DNA from: Solanum dulcamara
Taxonomy: Eukaryota > Streptophyta > Magnoliopsida > Solanales > Solanaceae
Direction of reading: 5' to 3'
DNA length: 64,000 nucleotides
NCBI RefSeq assembly: GCF_947179165.1
Contig: NC_077238.1
Coordinates: 48,825,257-48,889,256, forward strand
The translations under genes and the position numbers were made by a program. The notes below the pieces were generated by a model. The model saw only the letters and a program-made list of their open reading frames with translations, had not been told where the DNA came from and made no database searches. This document shows positions 37,501-44,974 of the stretch, in pieces. Positions within the stretch are counted from its first letter, which is position 1. Every line of letters starts with the position of its first letter.

Positions 37501-38746
37501 AGAGAAAGTAAGAAAACATGCACCCCCTCAACTGGTGCACAGAATTCTCAGCACTCCCATCAGCTACAATCCAAATATGCAGGATCAAGCTTACTGGAAG
37601 CCTAACTCTCATGGTAATTTCACTTGTTCATCAGCCTGGGAGTTGGTAAGGAAGAAAAAGACAAGATCAACCACTAACAGCAACATATGGCACAATAGTA
37701 TTCCTTTCAAGGCCTCTTTTCTGCTTTGGAGAGCTTTCAGACTTAAACTCCCCACAAATGACAGAATAGTAGCATTTGGACAGGATCCTGCAGCATGCTC
37801 CTATTGTTATAGAGCAGGTCTTGATGATATAGAGCATATCTTTGTATCAGGTTACTTTGCACAACACATATGGAAGCACTTCTCAGGGTACTGGGGTCTG
37901 CAACACAGCAACATTCCTCTAAAAAACCTATTGATGAGGTGGTGGCTAATCAAAACTAACAATGAGCTACATAAGTTAGTAATGCAGGCCACCCCCATTT
38001 TTGTGTGTTGGAATCTATGGAAGAATAGATGTGCATGCAAGTATGGAGGCAAGAAGTCTAATGCAACTAGAGTAATATTCTCAATATCCAAAGATCTATA
38101 TATGCTTATCTCCACTGTGTATCCATATATTGATTTGCCAAGTAATTGGGCAGATTTGGTTACCATGGTTGAAAAAAGCCAACATGAATTGAGAATAACC
38201 AAAGTATGCTGGACTAAACCACAGCCTACAATGATCAAGCTAAACACAGATGGGAGTGCCCTTAACAATCCAGGGAAGATAGGGGCAGGGGGCATTCTAA
38301 GGGACCATAATGGAGTGTTAATATATGCTTTTGCATCTCCACTAGGCTGTGGTTCTAATAACCAAGCTGAAGTGCAGGCAGCAATTATTGGTATTCAGTG
38401 GTGCCTACAACATGGATACAGCAGGGTAGCCCTTGAAGTGGATTCTGAACTTCTAATCAAGTGGCTCAAACAAGAGGCTAAACCTTCATGGAACATTGTT
38501 GCTTATACTACTGAACTGCAGGTATTGGTTAGCAAACTGGAGACTTTCCAGTTCAAGCATATCTTTAGGGAAGCTAATTACACTGCAGATTCACTCTCAA
38601 AGGAAAGCCACATGAAAAGCTATACACAACACTACTACAGCTTTCAGCAGCTTCCAAGAGAGACCAAGGGACATTACAAAATGGACAAAGCTGGCATGGC
38701 TAGCTTCAGGAGAACCAAGATGAAGAAGATCAATCAACCACATTGA
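34587..38746 (+). CDS. LINE ORF2: endonuclease, reverse transcriptase, RNase H (one frameshift)
   Basis: ATG 34587 overlaps the ORF1 stop (TGATG). 34587-35042 encodes the endonuclease front half (CWNARS, AVLEPF, GDFNVI). A frameshift at the G-run 35021-35025 moves the frame. From 35039 it stays open for 1,235 codons: endonuclease end with SDHCPL, RT (LPKNEHP..EYRPISL, SGFVKGRSI, KLDMAKAYDRV, GLKQGDPLSP, FADD at residues 533-536 of this part), a zf-RVT region (NIWHNSIPFKASFLLWR, about 880) and a C-terminal RNase H (NTDGSALNNPG from about 1070, NQAE, EVDSE, NYTAD; all four acidic residues present). RNase H at this place is known in a plant L1 group. It performs target-primed reverse transcription. 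Confidence 0.88.
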
Positions 38747-38786
38747 AGGAACTTCTTCAACCTTGAAATATTAACTGATATTAATA

Positions 38787-41189
38787 ATGATAATCAGGTC
38801 CATTGAAAAAGGGAGAGTCTCCCTAATTTACTGCTCTAATAGGATAATCTCCTTACCAATAGATTTAGGATTTAGAGTACCTCTCTCCTCCTTTCTTTTC
38901 CAATTGCATATGCAGGTAGTTGCAGGTCTGGAAAACTTCAAGGTGAGCAGCAGCATATGGATCCTTGGAGAAACAAACTTAGGTGCCCCATGGTGCAGCA
39001 GTAGCAGGATGAAACAAACTACAAGTGGAAGTTTGCCTAATCCAACTGCTGCAACTCAACTTTGGATGGTTGCTAAAGGATGCAATACCACAGGATCATG
39101 CATAAGGAGCCCTTTGTATTGCAATTTCAGCCTGCCTCTTACCTTACTCAGCAACAACATCCTGCACCAACAAAGTCACAAAACTGTAACCTTCAGGGAA
39201 CACATACAAGACAATAGTAGTAGCTATTATAATCTGCAGAATTATTTGCCTTTGTGCTTTTCTGTTTGTTGGTGCAGGGTGATTTGTACCAAGTGGACAT
39301 GTCCAAAGACCTCCAAACTTTGCAGGATTGCATCATATACTAATTTGGAAAAGCTCAACAAGTTTCAGCTCAAAAGGATAATTGGAGACGTTAGGCGAGC
39401 GACTTTGAAAAAATCAGCAGTCTTAAGCCTAAAGAGAGAGAAACTTGGTAATTGGAAGCTCCAGCTTGGGAGTCAAGCCTTCAAAATTTGCAGGGATAAA
39501 GAAAAGGCCATATATGCAAATATCATGAAGTTTCAGGTCAAACGGATAATTGGAGACGTTAGTCGAGCGACTTGGAAAAAGTTAATAGTTTCCAAAGCCC
39601 TTACTGAGGTCCCCTCCTGTTTGCTAGTTTGTGCATGCCTTGTCTTGTTTGTTTTTGGTTGTTGTATTATTTCAGGATCCTGGAGTGATGTATCAACATT
39701 CATTAACCACAAATACATAGAGAAAAGCAACAATACAAATTCCAACCACCCTGCAGCACTTAAGCTTCAGCAGGTCAGCATGTGCAGGGTGAGATGCAGC
39801 ATGAGGACCTGTCCAAATGGCTCCAATCTTTGCAGGGGTTCAGAAAATAATATATTGACAAGGCCCAAGAAGTTTCAGCCCAAACGGATAATTGGAGGCG
39901 TTAGGCGAGCAACATTGAAAATTTCAGCTGCCTTAAGCCTAAAGAGAGGGCTTTTCTTCCAACTTGGAAAAAAAATCTCCAAACCTTGCAGAACTAAAGA
40001 AAGGGCTGTTTGGACATATCTCAAGAAGTTTCAACTCAATCGGATAATTGGAGACGTTAGTCGAGCGTCGTTGAAACCCAAAGCTCTCTTGGAGGTCCTC
40101 TCCTGTTTGCTAACTGGTGCAGGTTCCTATTTGCCTTTGGTTGTTTGTTGTATTGATGCAGGTTGCTGGATTGATTCATCAACATGTAATAACAACAACT
40201 ACATAGAAGATATCACAAACACAACCATCAAATCAAATACAATCTCCAAACCCCCTGCACAAGGACCATCCTGCTGTTTGTTTGGCTATTTCCTACCTAG
40301 GATTAGAGTAGCCTTTTTCTTTTTCTTTCCTTTCCTTCTACCTTTTGACTGTGCAGGAACTTGTACACATGCAACATATCAATCCACAGTTGGAGGGCCA
40401 GCTATGTGTGATGCATATTACAGCAGTGGCATGATGGAGCAATTCACTATTTGGAGCTTGCAGCTTGTGGAATTCCTCCATGCAACCAGAACTCACATCA
40501 AGGGGTTGGTGCTGGAGTGTCAACAACTGAGATTGGATAGTATGCAGGCACACAAGAACTCTCCAATATCTAAGCCACCATCTATTAAACCTCCTGGCAG
40601 CAGCAGCACCCATCAACACTCATTATGGGAGTCTAATCTGGGAGACCATTGTTCTTGTTTGTGTGGTTGTTTATTTGTGAATGCAGGCTGCTGGAACATC
40701 AGAAGCTGCAAAATTGAGTGGAAGCAACAACAACTTCACAGATGTGGAATGCAGCAGCTACAAAGACCATCAACAAGAGGAGTTGCAACCAGCCACAGCA
40801 TCTTTGCAGCAAAGAGTGATATTTGGGATTGCTTTAGAGAATTATTTCCCATTTCACATTCTGATCTGAGGAGACAACAACATGGCAGCTTAGGAACTCA
40901 ACAACACACCAACACTACTCTCATGCCAAATTCCTTGATGCAGCACCTGCAACAGCTCCCCTACAACTCAAGCTTCCTGGAGCTCCTGGCTATGTCCACT
41001 TGTTATGTGCAGGAACAGAAACATGCAGCAACAAGCACTGCAGCTCAGAAGGACCATCTACAATTCTTGTTAGCATGTTGTCTTGTTTTTGTGGACATGT
41101 GCAGGTATTTTAATGAGCTGAACACTTCAAAGGAGCTGATCACTCTATCTTTGGAGGCAACAAGAAGTTGTGTACAGTTCCACAAATAG
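38787..41189 (+). CDS. Unexplained 800-codon frame in the LINE 3' region
   Basis: Opens 41 bp after ORF2 in a different frame and runs without a stop for 2.4 kb. No known domain is recognised. The product would be Cys-, Ser- and Gln-rich, with hydrophobic runs (for example SCLLVCACLVLFVFGCCII near residue 275) and two pairs of a KRIIGDVRRAT-type block (residues ~195, 250, 365, 417). The DNA is a degenerate ~0.5-kb tandem array, and repeats can keep a frame open by chance, so coding status is doubtful. Alternatives are a real third ORF, or 3' UTR or captured sequence made by repeat expansion. No start-site or transcript evidence is visible. Confidence 0.35.
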   Translation: MIIRSIEKGRVSLIYCSNRIISLPIDLGFRVPLSSFLFQLHMQVVAGLENFKVSSSIWILGETNLGAPWCSSSRMKQTTSGSLPNPTAATQLWMVAKGCNTTGSCIRSPLYCNFSLPLTLLSNNILHQQSHKTVTFREHIQDNSSSYYNLQNYLPLCFSVCWCRVICTKWTCPKTSKLCRIASYTNLEKLNKFQLKRIIGDVRRATLKKSAVLSLKREKLGNWKLQLGSQAFKICRDKEKAIYANIMKFQVKRIIGDVSRATWKKLIVSKALTEVPSCLLVCACLVLFVFGCCIISGSWSDVSTFINHKYIEKSNNTNSNHPAALKLQQVSMCRVRCSMRTCPNGSNLCRGSENNILTRPKKFQPKRIIGGVRRATLKISAALSLKRGLFFQLGKKISKPCRTKERAVWTYLKKFQLNRIIGDVSRASLKPKALLEVLSCLLTGAGSYLPLVVCCIDAGCWIDSSTCNNNNYIEDITNTTIKSNTISKPPAQGPSCCLFGYFLPRIRVAFFFFFPFLLPFDCAGTCTHATYQSTVGGPAMCDAYYSSGMMEQFTIWSLQLVEFLHATRTHIKGLVLECQQLRLDSMQAHKNSPISKPPSIKPPGSSSTHQHSLWESNLGDHCSCLCGCLFVNAGCWNIRSCKIEWKQQQLHRCGMQQLQRPSTRGVATSHSIFAAKSDIWDCFRELFPISHSDLRRQQHGSLGTQQHTNTTLMPNSLMQHLQQLPYNSSFLELLAMSTCYVQEQKHAATSTAAQKDHLQFLLACCLVFVDMCRYFNELNTSKELITLSLEATRSCVQFHK
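38811..38823 (+). other. Short perfect hairpin after LINE ORF2
   Basis: GGGAGAGTCTCCC, arms GGGAG/CTCCC with a 3-base loop, followed by TAATTTA. The same hairpin with CTCATTTA occurs at 41911-41923. Confidence 0.55.
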
Positions 41190-41503
41190 TCAAACAGAGG
41201 GAGACAACATTGTACTCAAAGCCCATCCTGGTTGGCATATAAGGTACCTTCAAAGGAGCTGATCAAATCACCTTTGGAGGCAACAAGAAGCTGCCTACAG
41301 GATTGTAACAGTCCTCACAGATCTTATACTTGTTTGGCTCTTTGGTTAGTTGTTTGGGCAGGTACACAATGTCTCAGAAAAAGGGAGAAAACAGCAACAC
41401 ATCCCCCTTCATGCATACCAGATGCATTCCATCAACAGCTGCAATAGCTACCTTACATCCAAGACTCTTGGAACTCCTTTTTGGTTTATTTGTGGATGTG
41501 CAG
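38881..41503 (+). repeat. Array of T/G-rich tracts ending in TGCAGG (acceptor-like)
   Basis: About twelve sites where a T-rich or TG-rich stretch of 15-40 bases ends in (T/G)GCAG|G or TTCAG|G. AG ends lie at about 38915, 39277, 39675, 40122, 40161, 40356, 40686, 41012, 41104, 41361 and 41503. All resemble plant 3' splice sites. Strong donors are not equally frequent, so they may be repeat by-products. Confidence 0.5.
39361..40160 (+). repeat. Two-copy ~0.5-kb tandem repeat with paired sub-repeats (A-B-A-B)
   Basis: The block 'agtttcag.tcaaa.ggataattgga' starts at 39361, 39529, 39871 and 40027. Copies 1 and 3 share the 'cagc.g.cttaagcctaaagagag' continuation. Copies 2 and 4 share 'aaagc.ct....gaggtcc.ctcctgtttgcta'. 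The period is about 500-510 bp. The following 'cagg.t.ctgga.tgat..atcaaca' piece recurs at 39673, 40159 and weakly at 40684. Confidence 0.8.
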
Positions 41504-42194
41504 GTACATCCCTGATCAGCCTCGACAGAACTGGAATCATGCAAAGTGTAAGGCACACACTGATAGACTTCCAACCAGCAACTCAAGTCAGGGTTGCACC
41601 ACATACAAAATGCATTTTACAAATAGTCTGTCCCTCAGCTTCCTTAACTACAATCCCAAGCAAGATGACTGCTATGGCTACATTTACTTCCTATCATTTC
41701 ATCCCCCCTAGCTGTGATTGTTGTTGCTGCAAACTTCCTTGGACCGACTTGGTACGACAAGACTAAAAAGAGCAAAGATGAAAAGAATTTTCCCATCCCA
41801 TGCGAGATAGAAGTTTCGTATACTTGTTCTTCTTCAATGTAGCTATGTCTGGTACGTAGCATAGTTGGAATAGGACTAGTGTAGGTTACTTTTCTTTTTT
41901 CTCATGGAAGGGGAGAGTCTCCCTCATTTATGCTTTCATAGTTGAATTGTACCGGGAGGAGTCCTCTCACAGGTTTACTGCTTTCTAGTTATAGTTAGTA
42001 GCTTTTTTGTATCGGGGATGAGTTAGCCGACCTTAATAGGTTAGCCGACTTATGAACCACCATAGGATCGGAGGTAAGGTTTATGTCCCCCTCCTTGTAT
42101 TTTTAATTTGATTATTTATGTTAAGGCTTGGGGGTGTTGCTTAACCCCTGACTGTGCACGAGAGGTGGGAGCCTCGTGTAGGGTCTGTTCCCGT
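41190..42194 (+). other. LINE 3' untranslated region
   Basis: Contains another local repeat ('cttcaaaggagctgatca...ggaggcaacaagaag' at about 41127 and 41249), the second GGGAGAGTCTCCC hairpin (41911-41923), and a conserved-looking tail with 'gagttagccgacc' and 'ggttagccgactta' duplicates (42021-42050). Overlapping frames here (for example 41350-41766) lack domain support. Confidence 0.7.
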
Positions 42195-42215
42195 AAAAAA
42201 AAAAAAAAAAAAAAA
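42195..42215 (+). other. LINE poly-A tail
   Basis: An uninterrupted run of 21 A (the last may belong to the target duplication) immediately before the right duplication. Confidence 0.9.
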
Positions 42216-42230
42216 TATAAAGTATTTTTT
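42215..42230. repeat. LINE target site duplication (right copy)
   Basis: ATATAAAGTATTTTTT, identical to 30395-30410. Confidence 0.85.
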
Positions 42231-43478
42231 CAAATTATCAGATTGCATAGGTAGAAGATAAAACCTGAAATAAAAAACAACTAACTAAATTGAGATACCT
42301 AAGACTCTGTTATTAGATTTTGAATATTGTTGAATTCATGTGATTATGATTGAAATTTCTGAAGAATTGTCGTTCTAAAATTAAACATGTGTAGTATGAG
42401 TAAGGTTAATTGTATAATCCTTGTTGCTATTATTTGCTAGAAGTTGACCCGTGTGTATGAGTAGTGAAAACAAAGAAAGTTTAGAATTTAAGGAAAGGAT
42501 CTAGAAAATTCTTTGGTGACCTCATTTTAAAACCACTTGTCGTACCCACCTTAATGTAAATCCATATTAGCCCTTTTGAGCCTTTGAATTGATCCTTTGG
42601 CAGCCTAGTTTGAAGCCTATTTCTATTCTTTTCTGAGACCATAATTTTGATCCAAGAAGCCAAGTGCTTTGGAAGAGAATAAGTGGAGAAGTGGGGGGTT
42701 ACAACCTTGTGTTACTAAGAGTAAAATCATTGGTGCAAATAATTAAAATAAAATCTTGTGTAAGGAAATACAAGCATGTGGAAAGTGAAAAGAACACCAA
42801 TCACATTGTGGTTGAAGAGGGTAAAGAAAAGAAGAAATATCCTACACAGATAAATGAATTGAAAGGGTAAGATAAAGAAATAACAAAAGTGGTGAGAATA
42901 AGGTTATGAACTACTTGCATGTAATTACTGAATGTAGTGTATTGAAAGCACTTGGGAATCGAGTCACTATACATGTCCAGATTTCTATCGACCCATCCCC
43001 TAACCCACATTACAACCTGAAATAGTCCTAAGTGATCCTTTGGTCTTAGCCACCTTAATAGAATTACTTAATACAATAAGGGCAAGCCTGTGGTTCATCT
43101 TGAGCAACTTGTAACTTCATTTGAGAGAGTGAGCGAATTTTGTTTAAATACCCATTGTTGTTGACAAGGAATGTAACTGCGAGAGTATGGGTAATTCTTT
43201 CTTGGTGAGAGTACATGTTTAATGAAGAAATGGAAATTCTGCATGAATTTTAATTTAACAAGCCATATGAGTTTGTTTCATTATAGAGTCAACTCTCGAG
43301 TTTATGTGGTGTTGAATTAGTCAGTCGTGTGAACAAAATTAGACATTTACATGTAATGTAAGCTACTTGTTCAATCACTGTGGTTTGGTGGAATTGCTTT
43401 ATATATCATGTTTTTGGTATTTTAGAAATAAGGTTGGGAGTTTTTTCGAGGATGAACAAAGCTATAAGTGTGGGGTGG
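42231..43478. other. Athila 3' non-coding region, right of the LINE
   Basis: No conserved coding frame; small frames at 42664 and 42481 have no recognisable motif. It ends in AAGTGTGGGGTGG (43466-43478), a purine-rich tract right before the 3' LTR, the expected polypurine site. Confidence 0.6.
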
Positions 43479-44962
43479 TGATCTAGGTACATTTATGTGC
43501 CCAATAGCAAATAAAACCAATAATTCATTAGTCAAGTTGAGAGCAAATTCCTAGAGATTAGTTCATATTTTCACATATTTGTGTATTGTTGTAACCAACC
43601 ACTATGATTAGATACTTTCAGGGCTAATTCAAAAAGAATGGACATTCAAAACATGATCGGATTGAAAGTGGAGCTCAAAGGAGAAGTTGCGAACAAAATT
43701 TGAAGAAAATGCATCATAAAGTAGTGTGTCCGTGTCGCGCACTGAGCTTCAGAGATTTAATTCCAAAACATGTAATTTATTTGACTCAACAATGTGGTGC
43801 GTGCAAGGTCTGCGTCGCGGACCTGGTTCTGGATAGAACAAAATTTCACCGACACAGAAAATGAAAAATTGTACTAAATTGAACCAAGTCTGCATCGCGG
43901 ACTTTAGTTCACTTACTTTAAATCCGCATTTTTGGTGCTATAAATACCACCTTTACACACTTTATTGAGAAAGTAGATCAGATTGTCGGATTTGGACTGA
44001 AGAAGACAAATGAAGAACTACTTTTCGGTGATATTTTCTTCTTTTCTTTCAATTGAATTCAAGTTTTTATGTTATTAATAATTTATGTACAACAACGACT
44101 CAGTGAAATTCCACAACGTGGGGTCTAAGGAGGGTAAAATGTACACAGACCTTACTCCTACCAAGGTAGGACGGTTGTTTCCGAGAGACCCTCGGCTAAA
44201 AAGAAGCATAAAAGGAGGTCAGACAAGGCTTAATAATTTATGAAATTATGTTATAAATTATGAGAGGCTAAATCACCTTGTTCTTGGGTTGTAGCCACAA
44301 GATGAAGGTTTAAATCTTATTTGCTTTGGTTGAAAATGAGTTTTTGTATGTAATTACTCCTATATTCTTGTTTTAATTATTTTAATGCTTGATCACCATT
44401 AGAACAAAAAAAAATTCCTCCCCGAACTCGAAAAATGGAAAGGGGATAGAACACTAGAATATAGAGAGCATGTTTGTCCTAGAATTGCCTAGAATAACTC
44501 GTGTATAAAATGACTGTGACACATATTTATACACCATGTTTGGTTGCAAAGCAAGATGATATGATTAATGCATTTTTGTTGGTTCAATTTATTCCCGCTC
44601 AATGATGTAGTTAAGTAGTCAACAAAAGTAGGCAATTAGAGGTCGGAAGATCAAATTGTAAAATCAACCCTGTAAATCAATAATCGAAAGACCCATTGGA
44701 TACCAAAGTAAAGGATGTTAGACCGAAAATCTATAAATGCTACAACCCTGAGACTCTTTCTTAAATTGATAAAATTTCTCTAATATTTTTGAATCATTTT
44801 CTTATATCAATTTTTGTATAATCATTTTAGATATAAATGAACTCAACTCTTTGCAAACACGCATGAATAATTTAATTCATTGAAAAGTTAACCAACGACT
44901 AATAAAACTTTGTTGTGGGTTCGATATCCAACTCTTAAAAAGGGTCACTATATTAATTTTGA
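43479..44962 (+). mobile_element. Athila 3' LTR (3'-truncated, with small insertion)
   Basis: Starts TGATCTAGGTACATTT and aligns with 20632-21968, at about 90% identity by eye. A 143-bp RTE/SINE tail is inserted at 44088-44230. Homology stops at 'attaattttga' (about 44962), about 35-40 bp before the LTR end expected from the 5' copy, and the sequence switches to Ogre-like DNA. Confidence 0.8.
44088..44230 (-). mobile_element. SINE or 5'-truncated RTE tail in the Athila 3' LTR
   Basis: On the minus strand it ends '...TTTCACTGAGTCGTTGTTGTAC' and contains 'GCCGAGGGTCTCTCGGAAAC' and 'CCTTAGACCCCACG', the widespread RTE-type 3' end shared with some Solanaceae SINEs. TAATAATTTATG flanks it on both sides (44076-44087 and 44231-44242). 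The 5' LTR has a single uninterrupted copy of this site, so insertion came after Athila. No tRNA-like head is visible. Confidence 0.75.
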
Positions 44963-44964
44963 AA

Positions 44965-44974
44965 GGAGTCACCA
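44965..44974 (-). other. Primer binding site remnant, Arg-tRNA type
   Basis: The minus strand reads TGGTGACTCC, close to the TGGCGACTCC start of the PBS in Ogre/Tat-type elements. It directly follows the end of the minus-strand LTR. Only a few internal bases remain before the Athila junction. Confidence 0.5.

Larger units (their letters stand above)
30411..42214 (+). mobile_element. L1-type LINE, about 11.8 kb, near full length
   Basis: Flanked by perfect 16-bp duplications and ending in 21 A. Short 5' UTR, ORF1 (30517-34587), ORF2 (34587-38746) with endonuclease, RT, zinc-finger and RNase H, then a 3.4-kb 3' region with a long unexplained frame. The target is T-rich on the plus strand, as expected for endonuclease nicking at TTTT/AA-like sites. 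Only two lesions interrupt the main ORFs, so this is the youngest large insertion in the window. Its length is well above the 5-7 kb usual for plant L1 elements, because of the long ORF1 and the 3' region. Confidence 0.9.
20632..44962 (+). mobile_element. Athila-lineage Ty3/gypsy element with nested LINE
   Basis: LTRs at 20632-22000 and 43479-44962, a PBS of Asp-tRNA type, and gag, protease, RT, RNase H and integrase of Athila type, followed by a third ORF typical of the lineage. Removing the LINE (30411-42214) and the small insertion (44088-44230) leaves about 12.3 kb, a usual Athila size. The two LTRs differ at roughly 10% of positions by eye. It inserted into the integrase of the chromovirus at 16998; candidate left duplication AAGGG (20627-20631). 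The right flank is Ogre-like DNA, so the original right junction has been lost. Confidence 0.85.

Noticed and set aside
37852..38295. 147-codon minus-strand frame
   Set aside because: Antisense shadow of the LINE ORF2 RNase H region.
41350..41766. 138-codon frame after the 800-codon LINE frame
   Set aside because: Different frame, no domain, overlaps other frames of equal quality in the 3' UTR.
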